34,875 bases of DNA, taken from the NCBI GenBank assembly GCA_947442255.1, contig CANEVO010000037.1, positions 1 to 34,875 on the forward strand. The letters are read 5' to 3'. Both the position numbers and the translations under genes were made by a program. The notes beneath the pieces are model-generated. The model was given only the letters and a program-made list of their open reading frames with translations, ran no database searches and had not been told where the DNA came from. This stretch comes from Opitutia bacterium. Its GTDB lineage: Bacteria > Verrucomicrobiota > Verrucomicrobiae > Opitutales > Opitutaceae. This document shows, one piece after another, positions 1 to 10,000 of this stretch (positions are counted from its first letter, which is position 1; each line of letters starts with the position of its first letter).

Positions 1-116
1 AAGGGATTGGAACGCCGGGCGGGAATGACGACGCTCACTTGACGGGCAGCAGCTTTGTCCGGCCGAACTGACGTTAATTGCCGCACGAACCCACGACTCG
101 GCTCCCTCCGCAGGCA

Positions 117-3100
117 TCATTGCGGACCGTCACCCTGCAAGTAGGCGAAGAGATCGCGGATTTCCTGCGGTTGCATGGCTTCCAGCAGGCCCGGCGGCAT
201 CAGGGAGGTCGAGGACGGCTCCAGGCTCTTGAGGTCGCTGCGGGGCACGAGCGTCCGCTGGCCGGACATATCGCGAATCGTGACCGCATCCGCCCGGTCG
301 TCGGCCAAGTAGCCGCTGAGGATCCGGCCGTCCTTGAGCGCGGCGGTGTGGCTGATGAACTCCGGGCGGATGGTCAGGCTGGGATAAAGGATGTTCTCGA
401 CCATGAATTTGGTGTCGCGCCGGTTGGCCGTGGTGAGATCGGGACCGAAATTTGCCCCCTCGCCGAAAAACGAATGGCACACGGCGCAAGCATTCTGGAA
501 AACCTTGCGCCCGCGGGCCGGGTCGCCGGCGAATTTTAGCCCGAGCCGTTTTCCATCGGTGAGCACGAGTTCATAGGTATGCACCAGGGCACGATCCTCC
601 CCCAACGGTTGCGCCGAGACCTTGCCCCAGTGTTTGCCCACCAGTTCCGCGATCGCGCGGTCGGGATACCGGGAGATCTTCTGCACTTCACCGAGCGGGA
701 TTTCCTTGAGGGCGATTTGCTTCGCGTCCACCGCCCGCAGCAGGAGCAGGGCCGAGGGGCCCCGGGCCTCCAGCAGGGTGCGGGCATGGACCCGCACGCG
801 GTCGCCAAGACTCGAATACGCCGCGAGCACGCGCCGGGCGACTTGCGGGTCGGCATAGGCCTGCAACGCGGCGAGCGCCGCCGTTTGGAGGCTCTCCGGG
901 AATTCCCGGCCCAGTAATTTCAACAGCGGCTCGACGCTCGCGGCGTCGGCCGCCTGCCCCAGCAACTTGATCGCCGCCACCCGATCCGCTTCGCCGGCCC
1001 CGGAATCGACAATCATCGTGCGGAGTCGCGTCATGGCCTCGCCATTGCCGAACCGCGCGGCAAAACGGGTCAGCAACGGCGTCGGGTTGCCCCGACTCCA
1101 CAAGTCGGCCAGCGCCGCCTGCAACGGCCCGGGCGGCTCGGCCAGGATCCGGCCTTCAAATGCCTTCTCGAGGCCCTGGATTACCAAGTCCCTTTCCCCG
1201 GCGGCGGGCGCCATCGCCAGCAACCGGCGGCACAAGGCAAAGTTCGCTTCGCTCCCGTCGGCCGCATAACGCCGGGCCAGCCGCTCGACGATATACTGGC
1301 GGATGAGCGGCGACTGCCAGTCGGCGGAGGCCCCAAGGAGGGCGAGCACTCCCTCCACATCCGAGGTCGCCTTGCTCTCGACCGCCCACCAGAGCAGCAG
1401 AGGGATCTGCGGATCGCGGATGTCCTCATCCCGATGCAACAAGCCCCGCACCACGGGCAGCGCTGCGCTCCCGGGCAGGCGCTTGGCGGTGCAGGCCATT
1501 TGATTGCGCACAACCGGGCTGGGTTCGGACTGGGCGAGTCGCGCGAGACGCTGCGCGACGGCGGCCGAAACGCCGTTCGCGTCACCCAAGAGACGGACCG
1601 TCCACGCGCGCACATCCTCATTGGGATGATCCAGCGCCTTCAGTGCCACCGCCTCGTCGAATCCGCCACTGCCATAAAGTGCCCACAGCGATTCCAGCGC
1701 CTTTCGACCCGAATGGTCGACGATGCCGTCGCGGAGCGCGGCAAACACGCTGGAGTCCCGACGCTCCGCCAGAAGTTGCCGGGCCATCTGGCTGAACCAT
1801 TCGTTCTTGTCGCCCAGCAGCGCCACCAGTTCGGCCGAGGATTTGCGGCCCAGGTCGAAGGGTGCGATCGGCTTCGCCCCCGCCGACTGCACTTTGTAGA
1901 TGCGGCCGTTGGTCTTGTCCCAGTTGTCGCGTGGATCGACGTCGACGATCCGCTTGTCGTACCAATCGAGCACGTACACCGCGCCGTCGGGTCCGGTCAG
2001 GCAGTCGATCGGTCGAAACCACGTGTCGTTACCGGTGAGAAATTCCCCGCCGTACTTCAGCTTGAAGCTCGAACGATCGCGCTCGAACGCGTGCCAAAAT
2101 AGCGTGTTGGTGAGAGGATTGCCGGCGATGTAGGCGCCGTTGAATCGCTCCGGCAGCGCCCCGCCCTGATAAACGATTCCGCCGGTGGTAAGGTGCCCGC
2201 CCATGAACTTGTCGACCGGGATGTGATTGAAATAACCGAAGGCGTAAGGGTTGTGCAGCTCGCCGTGCTTGCCGAAAATTTTGACGTAGTAGGCGCCCTG
2301 CACCTGATGCAGCGCGACCTCGAGGTAATTGGTCCCCGCGATCGCGTTGCCATGCGCATCGAAATCGAGCCCCCACGTGTTGCCCCCGCCCTCGGCGAAA
2401 AGCTCAAATGCCTTTGATCGGACATTGTAGCGCCAGATGCCCTGCTCGAACGCCACGCCCTTGACGTTCGATTTCACCGTGCTCCCCTGTGCCCCGTAGA
2501 GCCAGCCATCCGGCCCGAACTGCAGCGAGTTCGCCAGCGCGTGCGCATCCTCAATGCCGAAGCCCGACAAGAGCACCTCCGGCGGACCATCCGGCACATC
2601 GTCGTGATTCTTGTCCGCGTAGTAGAGCAGGTAGGGCGGCTGCATCACGAACACGCCGTCGTAGCCCAGGGCCATGCCCGCCGCGAGGTTGAGGCCGCCG
2701 ACAAATTTTTTGACCTCCTGCATGCGGCCATTCGCGTCCGGCCGGTCAAAAATCAGGATATTGTCCGCGCCCTTCGGTCCGCGCGGCGGCGGTTCCGGCA
2801 CCCGGTCGTACGTGAGGCGCAGATACTCGTCGGCCTTTACTACGTTCAGCCCCGCCGGCTTGGGATACTGCAGGTATTCGATCACCCACATGCGGCCGCG
2901 CTCGTCGAAACTCACCGTGATCGGCTGCCGCACGTTGGGCTCGGCGGCGACCAGCTGGACCTCGAGCCCCTCGGCCACGGTCAGGCGTTGCAACGACTCC
3001 TCGGGCGTAAATCCACCGGGCGGTTGGGCGCAAAGCGATGCCGCCACCGACAGCCCGGTCAATGCTGCCAGCACCCCTGCGGCTCGCCGCCAACCCGGGA

Positions 3101-3164
3101 GCGTTCGCCCGTCGGCAGCGCGACCCGTGGACAAAATAGGCGGTGACTTCGATTGTGATGTCAT
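117..3164 (-). CDS. PVC-type beta-propeller dehydrogenase-like protein with HEAT repeats and C-terminal c-type heme domain
   Basis: Large exported protein of about 1015 residues. A basic, hydrophobic N-terminus (to about residue 47, ending ...SLCAQPP) looks like a Sec signal peptide. It is followed by an N-terminal beta-propeller of the 'putative membrane-bound dehydrogenase' type found in Pirellula and Verrucomicrobium (about residues 55-430), an alpha-helical HEAT-like stretch (about 440-780), and a C-terminal heme domain with CAVCH at about residue 893 followed by a GPDL motif. The family is thought to oxidise carbohydrates or alcohols and pass electrons to its own heme, but the substrate here is unknown. 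The ATG at 3164 was chosen because the signal peptide follows it; an in-frame GTG at 3209 with GGAG close upstream is possible. The gene follows the DUF6797-like cytochrome by about 70 bp on the same strand, so co-transcription is likely. Family assignment is by recognised sequence pattern, not by a search. Confidence 0.88.
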   Translation of the reverse strand: MTSQSKSPPILSTGRAADGRTLPGWRRAAGVLAALTGLSVAASLCAQPPGGFTPEESLQRLTVAEGLEVQLVAAEPNVRQPITVSFDERGRMWVIEYLQYPKPAGLNVVKADEYLRLTYDRVPEPPPRGPKGADNILIFDRPDANGRMQEVKKFVGGLNLAAGMALGYDGVFVMQPPYLLYYADKNHDDVPDGPPEVLLSGFGIEDAHALANSLQFGPDGWLYGAQGSTVKSNVKGVAFEQGIWRYNVRSKAFELFAEGGGNTWGLDFDAHGNAIAGTNYLEVALHQVQGAYYVKIFGKHGELHNPYAFGYFNHIPVDKFMGGHLTTGGIVYQGGALPERFNGAYIAGNPLTNTLFWHAFERDRSSFKLKYGGEFLTGNDTWFRPIDCLTGPDGAVYVLDWYDKRIVDVDPRDNWDKTNGRIYKVQSAGAKPIAPFDLGRKSSAELVALLGDKNEWFSQMARQLLAERRDSSVFAALRDGIVDHSGRKALESLWALYGSGGFDEAVALKALDHPNEDVRAWTVRLLGDANGVSAAVAQRLARLAQSEPSPVVRNQMACTAKRLPGSAALPVVRGLLHRDEDIRDPQIPLLLWWAVESKATSDVEGVLALLGASADWQSPLIRQYIVERLARRYAADGSEANFALCRRLLAMAPAAGERDLVIQGLEKAFEGRILAEPPGPLQAALADLWSRGNPTPLLTRFAARFGNGEAMTRLRTMIVDSGAGEADRVAAIKLLGQAADAASVEPLLKLLGREFPESLQTAALAALQAYADPQVARRVLAAYSSLGDRVRVHARTLLEARGPSALLLLRAVDAKQIALKEIPLGEVQKISRYPDRAIAELVGKHWGKVSAQPLGEDRALVHTYELVLTDGKRLGLKFAGDPARGRKVFQNACAVCHSFFGEGANFGPDLTTANRRDTKFMVENILYPSLTIRPEFISHTAALKDGRILSGYLADDRADAVTIRDMSGQRTLVPRSDLKSLEPSSTSLMPPGLLEAMQPQEIRDLFAYLQGDGPQ

Positions 3165-3233
3165 GGATATCGACTCAACAGCCTTCGGCCAGCTGGCGTA
3201 AACCGCCACTCTCCATCCGGGGTTCAGCCCTCA

Positions 3234-5927
3234 TCACCGGAGACTCTTGATATACAGCACGAGCGATTCGAGCTGCGACTCGTTCACGACACCGGCGTAG
3301 CTCGGCATCGCATACTCGCCGCGTTCGAAACCCGAGACCACCTTCGCCGACGGCTCGAGAATCGACTCGCGCAGATACGCCTCGTCGACGCGGTGCTTCC
3401 TCGTCTGCTTGGGCCCCGTCACGATGGGGCGCTCCGAGCCGAACAAGCCCTTCCAGGTCGGTCCCACATGGAAAATATCCATCCCCTCGGGGGAATGGCA
3501 TGCGACACACCCGAGCACTTGCGACAGCCGGCGACCTTCCTCGACGCTGACCGGGCCGCGGGCCTGAGCCACGGCGGCTCGCGGGGTCAAGTCCACCTTG
3601 AATTCGTCGAACCCCTCGGCCCGCGGATCGAATTTCGTCAACTCGTAGGGCGTGAGGTAGGCGTTCTCCGAAAACTTCACGCCCTCCGCCGTCGCGAGAG
3701 CCCAGCCAAAGCGCATCTGCATCACGGTCTTCATGCCGGGCACGCCAACAAAGACGCTCCGCCGGTCGCGCGAAAGATAAGCGCTGCTCGGCATCAGCCA
3801 ATCCTGCCCTGGCGTGCCGTCGGCCTTGAGTTGGGGCGAACCATAGCGATACGTGCGCCGGTAGTTCCACATCGCGAGCGAGTAATTGGCCGGGTCCGTC
3901 ACCGTGGCGGGATCCAGCGCAACGTCGAACCGCAGCAGGAAGCCCTGGTCCATTGCCGCGACTTCGCGGGGCAGTGTCACGGGCGCACCCGTGTAGCGCA
4001 CGCGCCCGAGACCGGCGAGCGTGTCGATGGAGTTCCCCCACCCGATCACCTGGAAACCCGCGAGATAGAATTGTCCGTCGGCCGGATTCACCGAGCCGTT
4101 GAGCGGCGTAAAATCGAAGGCGCTTGTGACACTGACCACCGCCGCCTGCAGCCGGGTGCCACGTTCGTTGAGCAGCACGCGAAAAACTTCGGGCTTGTTG
4201 AATCCGATGTGGATCAACGCATCGTTCAGCGGACCCATCTTTGCGTCGAACAGCCAGACCTGCGATTCCGCCGAGGAATTGACGGCGTGGGGCAGCCAGG
4301 TGAGCGGCTCGGCGATGGGGGCCGGGTATTGTTCGCGCGGCCGCAGATCGCTCAGGAAACCGTAGAACTGCCCGTCGCGCAGGATGTGCAGCGGCGTGCT
4401 GGGAATATACTGCCCCTCCTGGTCGCTGCCGGTCACGAGGCCGGTGCGGATGTTGACGCCGATATTCGGCTGCCGAAATCCGTAGCCCAGCAGCGTGGCC
4501 CGCCGGCCGTCGGCCGAAATGCGGAGCACGCTGCCATTGTGCTTGCCGAGCGTGGTCGCCTCCTGCCCGCCCTTGGCGATCACGAACTCGCCCCCCGGGG
4601 CGAGCCGGATGAGTGTCGGAAATTCCCGCATGTCCGCGGTCTGGGCAAAGGCGTTGGAAAACAGTTCGTGCACATCGGCCTCGCCGTCCCCGTTGGTGTC
4701 CCGGAGGCGCCAGATGCCGTTGCGGTCGAAAGCGAAAATCTCGTCATCGCGAATCGCGACGCTCATCGGTTCGTGGAGACCCGAGGCGAACCGGTTCCAG
4801 CGGACCGTACCACCCGGCTCATGCAGACCGCGGATGAGCCACACATCGCCATCGACTGTCACACCCACACCGGTGCCGTCCTTGAGAAACTGAATATCGG
4901 CGATGCGGACCGCCCGGCGCCACGGGTTGTCCGCGGGCAGCGCGACGTGATCGACGACGTAGGCCCCCTTCTCGGTGGAAAGCACGACCTTGCTGACAGC
5001 CTGCTGCGGCCAGTGGCGGGCCGGCGCAGCTGTCGACAGGGCGCGGACCGTGACGGCCGGCACCGTCGCGCCAACGGTGAAGGCAACGGAGAATTCGACG
5101 GGCGCCGTATGCGCGGGCACGCGAACCGCAGATACCGCCTGGGCTTCGAAAAGCTCCGCCGCCCCCGGAGCGCTCAAACCTCCGAGGGAAATCTTCGTCT
5201 CGCCCGTCTTGAAGCCGAGCGCGAGCAGCAGCGGAGTCCTCGCGGGTTCGACGCGAAAATGCCGTTCGATGACAGCCTGTCCGGATTGCTCCGCCACGCT
5301 GACCCACTCGCGCACCCTGGAGCCTCCGGCGGTGTATTCGAGGACCACGCCGTCGCGCACCAGCCGGACCGCTTCGAATCGTCCCATCGTCTCAGGAATC
5401 GGACCACGCCCCACTTCCTCGGGGCTGGGGGCCGGTTCACGGGGATCGTCGAGCGAAAGTTGCGCGCCGGTCTGCCAGCCGGGATAAATGCCGTTGGCGA
5501 GCCAGACCTTGCCGTCCGGCTCCGGCGCGGGGAACTGCCCGCCGGGGGTCTTGCGGAAGGGATCATGGTAGGAACCGGCCGCAAGTTCCATCGCCGTCAC
5601 GCCCTTGCCGCGCCAGATGGCGGCGACGCGCAGGAGATCGGTGTCGAAACAGACCCAGCAATCGCGCCCGAGATTGAGGACCAAACCGCGCGGGGTGAGA
5701 TTGTTCGTCGGGAGGCCGGGACCGGCTTTGCGCGCATCGAGAATCGAGGAGAAGAAAGGAAAGTCCGGCTCGACCCAGGCGGCCCATGGCGACGGATCCG
5801 TACGCTTGGGCGCCGGTGTGGGTGCGCCCCGGCCGGCGCAGAGGACGAATCCACCCGCGAGCAGGACTAGGGCAAGGCGCCGGACGAAACCGGCACGAAT
5901 GCGTGGAAAAAGCACGGTGGTGGTCAT
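3234..5927 (-). CDS. Exported DUF6797-like beta-propeller protein with C-terminal cytochrome c domain
   Basis: About 897 residues. The N-terminus MTTTVLFPRIRAGFVRRL plus a hydrophobic stretch is a signal peptide. The N-terminal half, with the PWAAWVEPDFPFFSSILDAR block, resembles DUF6797 proteins of Verrucomicrobia. The centre (about residues 330-640) reads as a beta-propeller with repeated GDVWL, NGIWRL and GSVLRIS strands and a calcium-loop-like DTNGDGEAD. The C-terminus is a mono-heme cytochrome c: CVACH at about residue 807, a GPTWKGLFG motif, and a likely axial methionine in YAMPSYAG near residue 874. It should act in the periplasm, probably passing electrons from an oxidised substrate; the substrate is not visible. 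The ATG at 5927 fits the signal peptide better than the longer open frame to 6062, which overlaps the upstream amidohydrolase. It lies 58 bp after that gene and 69 bp before the next heme protein, so the three are probably one operon. Confidence 0.85.
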   Translation of the reverse strand: MTTTVLFPRIRAGFVRRLALVLLAGGFVLCAGRGAPTPAPKRTDPSPWAAWVEPDFPFFSSILDARKAGPGLPTNNLTPRGLVLNLGRDCWVCFDTDLLRVAAIWRGKGVTAMELAAGSYHDPFRKTPGGQFPAPEPDGKVWLANGIYPGWQTGAQLSLDDPREPAPSPEEVGRGPIPETMGRFEAVRLVRDGVVLEYTAGGSRVREWVSVAEQSGQAVIERHFRVEPARTPLLLALGFKTGETKISLGGLSAPGAAELFEAQAVSAVRVPAHTAPVEFSVAFTVGATVPAVTVRALSTAAPARHWPQQAVSKVVLSTEKGAYVVDHVALPADNPWRRAVRIADIQFLKDGTGVGVTVDGDVWLIRGLHEPGGTVRWNRFASGLHEPMSVAIRDDEIFAFDRNGIWRLRDTNGDGEADVHELFSNAFAQTADMREFPTLIRLAPGGEFVIAKGGQEATTLGKHNGSVLRISADGRRATLLGYGFRQPNIGVNIRTGLVTGSDQEGQYIPSTPLHILRDGQFYGFLSDLRPREQYPAPIAEPLTWLPHAVNSSAESQVWLFDAKMGPLNDALIHIGFNKPEVFRVLLNERGTRLQAAVVSVTSAFDFTPLNGSVNPADGQFYLAGFQVIGWGNSIDTLAGLGRVRYTGAPVTLPREVAAMDQGFLLRFDVALDPATVTDPANYSLAMWNYRRTYRYGSPQLKADGTPGQDWLMPSSAYLSRDRRSVFVGVPGMKTVMQMRFGWALATAEGVKFSENAYLTPYELTKFDPRAEGFDEFKVDLTPRAAVAQARGPVSVEEGRRLSQVLGCVACHSPEGMDIFHVGPTWKGLFGSERPIVTGPKQTRKHRVDEAYLRESILEPSAKVVSGFERGEYAMPSYAGVVNESQLESLVLYIKSLR

Positions 5928-5985
5928 GATGGGTGGCGTGGACAAAATTCGTGGCAAGTTAAGTGAAGGTCTTCGCCGGATGCGA

Positions 5986-6810
5986 TCATAGGCGGTCGAG
6001 CGAGCGCCCGCGTTTCGTGAAAAGCGGTTTGAGCATGCGGCGGAAATTCTCGCCGAAAACAAGATAACGCTCCTGTTCCGTCAGCTTCGCGCCGAGGACC
6101 TTTCCAAATTCGGTGCCGATGCTCCGCGACGGCAGGTGCCCGCCATAAATGACCCGCTCCGCCCCAAGTTCCCGCACCGCCATGTCCACAAATCCGGACG
6201 TGGGATCGAAGCCCGAGGTCTCGGCCACAATATTGGCATGGCGGTAAATAGCGCGGATACCCTTTTCCCATTCTCCGCCCGCGTGGCTGCAGACAAAGGT
6301 GATTTCAGGATGTCGTTGCGCCAACTCGGCAAGATCCGCCGGGGTCGACTCCGAGGCATTTCTTTTTCCCCCGGTGTAATACCAGGTGTAATGCATGATG
6401 ACCGCGCCCAACTCATGCGCCCGCCGGACAATGGCGTCGTGATTGGGATGCGAACTGACGAGGCCGGCCGGCGGGGCGTCCTGAAAAACGATTCCGGCCA
6501 TCGGGCCATCCTTGATCCAACGATCCATGGCTTCGAGGCACGCCCGGGGGTTGTGAGGATTCAAAAAAACAAATCCCACCAACCGGTCCGGCCAGCGTTC
6601 GAAGCAACGCCGGATCTTCCCTGCCTCCTCCACATCGGGCGCCTCCCGGCCCGGCGCGAGCGTCCCCATGCCGATGTGCAGATAGGGGCTGATCCGTTCG
6701 ATCCCGAACCGGTCGGCCTTCTGGAGCAGGGCTTCGATCGCCACCTCCAGGGTTCCGTTGGGCCGCGCCGAACTGGGCAGGGAAAAGCAGTCCCAGATGC
6801 GATAGCTCAT
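5986..6810 (-). CDS. Amidohydrolase-2 family protein with altered metal ligands
   Basis: About 274 residues of the TIM-barrel amidohydrolase-2 family (lactonases and decarboxylases such as fuconolactonase and ACMSD). It is a clear paralogue of the protein at 13629-14414: both share the block AVRELGA-[DE]-R-[IV]-IYGG and an RR[ML]L-P C-terminus. The usual beta-1 HxH ligands, present in the paralogue as HCH, are here Phe9 and Leu11 (WDCFSLP). The ligand Asp of the paralogue's YGGD is His225 here (YGGH). His140 and His176 (CSHAGG) remain. It may therefore be inactive, metal-free or changed in chemistry. The ATG at 6810 was chosen because the paralogue starts at the equivalent place; an in-frame ATG at 6864 would add 18 residues. 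It begins a probable operon with the two heme proteins downstream and is separated from the TonB receptor by a terminator. Confidence 0.85.
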   Translation of the reverse strand: MSYRIWDCFSLPSSARPNGTLEVAIEALLQKADRFGIERISPYLHIGMGTLAPGREAPDVEEAGKIRRCFERWPDRLVGFVFLNPHNPRACLEAMDRWIKDGPMAGIVFQDAPPAGLVSSHPNHDAIVRRAHELGAVIMHYTWYYTGGKRNASESTPADLAELAQRHPEITFVCSHAGGEWEKGIRAIYRHANIVAETSGFDPTSGFVDMAVRELGAERVIYGGHLPSRSIGTEFGKVLGAKLTEQERYLVFGENFRRMLKPLFTKRGRSLDRL

Positions 6811-6952
6811 AAAATCGGGCAACGCCGGAAAAGTCGCACTCTGGAACCTCCTAGTCACTGCCATCGGATGTTTCCCCCGGTCACGACGTTTTTTGTTTTA
6901 ACGATTTTCCCGCAGGCGGTGAGCACTCCCCTGGCTTCCGAATCGGGTGCTC

Positions 6953-6987
6953 AAAAACAAGCCCGCCGGGACCCTTCCCTGCGGGCT
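6953..6987 (-). terminator. Rho-independent terminator of the TonB receptor operon
   Basis: Reading the minus strand downstream of the receptor stop at 7025, a stem AGCCCGC / GCGGGCT (6981-6987 with 6960-6966) encloses a 14-base loop. It is followed, after two bases, by five consecutive T. The position, 38 bp after the stop codon, fits the end of the 13241-7025 operon and implies that the next gene (start 6810) has its own promoter between 6865 and 6952. Confidence 0.75.
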
Positions 6988-7024
6988 CGATAAAAGCGGT
7001 CATTTTCCGCCGCGAAGCCCGCGC

Positions 7025-10000
7025 TTAGAAGCGGGCGTTGACGCCCGCGCTATACATCGGGCCGGTATCGTAGCCCAGCTGGCGGCGTTCCCCCTCAAAT
7101 TCGTAGGCACGGTCCTGTTCCCCGAAGATATTGGTGATATCGAGGAAGAGGGAGAACATCCTGTTGATTTCATAGCCGGCCTTGACGTCGAGCGAGTCGC
7201 GGTCCCGGTCATACCGGAGGCGTGCGGCGCTGGCGTTGTAGGTCAGGAGACGCCGCCCCGCGTGACTGAATTGGAACCGCAGGCTGTAGGGGGAGCGGAT
7301 ATAGGAGATGCCCAGGTTCGCCGTCTCCGGGATGAACCCGGCCAGCTGCTTGGTCACGAAGGTCCCGCCGTAATCGCCCTCGGTTTCGTTGCGGGCGTAG
7401 TTCGCATAGAGTCCAAACCCCTTCCAGAAGCCCGGCAGGAAGGTGAACTGCTGCTGATAGGCGACCTCGAAGCCCCGGACCTTGCCGTAGCCGCCGTTCT
7501 GCTGGGAACTCAGGTTATAACCGACATAGTCGCCATTGAAGCCGTTGTCGGCTCCGACTTGAACGATGTTTCCGCTGCGCGTGAAGATGAACTGCTTGAT
7601 CTCCTTCAGGAAGACTCCGGCGGAAATCATGCCGGCGGGTTCGAAGTAGTATTCGAAGCCCAAATCGAAGTTATTGGCGAGTTGCGGCTTCAAGCTCGGA
7701 TTGCTGGTTGAGATGGTCCGGGCGATGTTGTTGACGCTCGTTTGCGGAATCAGCTGACCGATGGAAGGCCGCCCGATATTCGTCGAGTAGCTTGCCCGGA
7801 CGATCAGGCCATTGATCGGCTCATACTTGAAATGCAACCCCGGGAAAACCTGGCGATATTTGCCCTCCCGGTGCTGACGCCCGCTGTATTGCGCCGTGTT
7901 CCGGCGGATGATTTCGTCGTCGGTCAAAGGCCCGACAAAGGCGGCGCGCAAGGCCGCTTCGGCCGGCGTGACTTCGTTCTTGGCGCCATTGCCCTCCACT
8001 TTCGTCTCCTCCACCCGCACGCCACCCAAGATGGACAGCTTGCCGATATCCACGTTGCCCATGATGTAGGCCGCGTTGATCGTCTCCTTGAAATCCTGCT
8101 TGTTGTTCAGGGTGGTCACCACGCGTTGCGACACGACTTCCTTGAACAGATTGGGGGTTTTGCGCAGGGCCTCACCCACATCGTAGCCGGTGTAATCGAA
8201 AGGCTTAACCCAAAGGTCGTCGTTCGGATAGGTCAGCCAGGGCAGCCGGGGATAGTTCTGTAGCCCGTGCCACATGATGACATTGGGGTTACGGAACTGG
8301 CCGAGATTGTCATCGTTGATCCCCGTTGCCGCATTGGTTCCCATCACTCCATCGGGACCGACGTAGTTCCAGCGACGCTGGATGTTAAACAAATCCCGGG
8401 TTTGTTCCCGTGTGCGGACACCGGCCTTGATCCAAGCAGGGGCCACACCCTCGAAGGTTTTCTTCAAATTAAGCGCCGCCCCGCGATAGGAATCCTTACC
8501 CTTGGAATGGGTGAGATTATACTCGTTCTCCGCGTAGCTGTTTGGATTGAGGATATCGGGGCCCGCCGTTTGCGTGACCGCGGGGAAATAGGGCTTGTCC
8601 GTGTCCTGAACGCGGATGCCGATGCCGGAGGCGCGGATCCACACTGACTCCTGATGGGGATAGTGGGTCGTCGCGTCGGAAGCGAAGAGGTTGTAATCGA
8701 TCCCCCAACTGCCGAATTTGTGCACTCCCCCGATGTCGCGATGCAGCGACGTGACATGCTTCCAGGTGAAGACCGAGTAGGCCTGCACGTTGGTGGCGGC
8801 GACCGGCCGCCATTCCGACAAGGTCTTGGTATATTCGGGGAGAACAGCGCCCGTTCCCGTCAGATTTCCCGCCGCGTCCCGCGTCGCAATCGTCTGGGAC
8901 GTGGTATAGTAGGTGTAATGCTGGGTGGCCGGTTCGACCATCCGGTTGCGCGTGATGTTGAAATAGAAGCGCGAGGTGTCGCTGAGCTTGTAGTCCAGCT
9001 TGATGCCCCCGCCCCAGCGCGTCTGTTTGAGGTGATAATCCTCAAAGCCAAACATGTAGGTGTAGGCGGGATCGGCCAGCTTGTCTTGATAGCTGCGGGT
9101 CGTCGCCGGAATCGGCGAAAGATGCGACCGGTGGCCGTAGTTGATCGCGACCCCGAATTTTCCGCCAAAGACCTCGGCGTAGGAAACCGAATAGTTCGGG
9201 CGGAATTCATCGATGCCTTCCTGGTCGCGATAGATCGCGCCGACCTGGGCGCTGAGTTGCCGGCCCTTCCGGTCGAAGGCACTCTTCGAGACAAAGTTGA
9301 TGGCTCCACCGATGGAATCGGCATCCATTTCCGGCGTCGGCGACTTGGTCACCTCGATGCGTTCGATCGTATCGGCGCTGATGGCGGTGAACTGCACTTC
9401 GCGCGTTGCACCGGCCGAAGCCGCATCCGCGAGCCGGTTGCCGTCCATGGTCGTCGTGTTCAGATTCTTGTCCATGCCGCGAATCTGGATGTAGCGGATG
9501 CCACTGCCGTCGTTGTCGCCGAAAACGCCGGGCAAGCGGGCGACCAGGTCGGCCGGGTTCACGCCGTGGCTGCCGAAGGCATCGGTCGCGATGACGCTCT
9601 TCACCCCCGCGGACTGCCGCTGCAGGGTGATGGCGAGCGCGTTGCCCTCGCGCTCACCGGCGACCACCATCTTGCCCAAGGTGTAGATATCGGAGGTCAG
9701 TTCGACGTCACCGCGGTTGGCGGCCCCAGCCGTCACCGCGACCGGGACGACCTGGGGACTCAGCCCGGTGTAGGAGATCGCCAGATTGATGTTTCCGGGT
9801 GCGACTTGGGTGAACCGATAAAGGCCTTCAAAGTCCGTATACGCCACCCGGCCCGTGCCTTGAATTTCGACGCGGGCACCTTCCAGATGCTTGCCGGTGG
9901 CGGCATTCGAAACCCGTCCCGTGACAATTTCCTGGGCAACAAGCGAAGGGGCGACCGATCCGAGGACAAGAAGGAGGGCGAGCGCCATCCAACGATGAGG

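Noticed and set aside
1..116. Possible 5' end of another minus-strand gene at the left edge (ATG overlapping the stop at 117)
   Set aside because: About 40 codons to the edge with a composition unlike a signal peptide or known domain and no ribosome-binding evidence.
3393..5870. An 825-codon plus-strand open frame opposite the DUF6797-like gene
   Set aside because: Same reason: composition of an antisense shadow and no recognisable domain.
6870..6905. A fifth operator-like copy upstream of the amidohydrolase at 5986-6810, sharing CGGTCACGAC with copy C
   Set aside because: Only the outer 10 bases match; neither AAAnnCnGnATT half-site nor the T-rich core is present at the right spacing.
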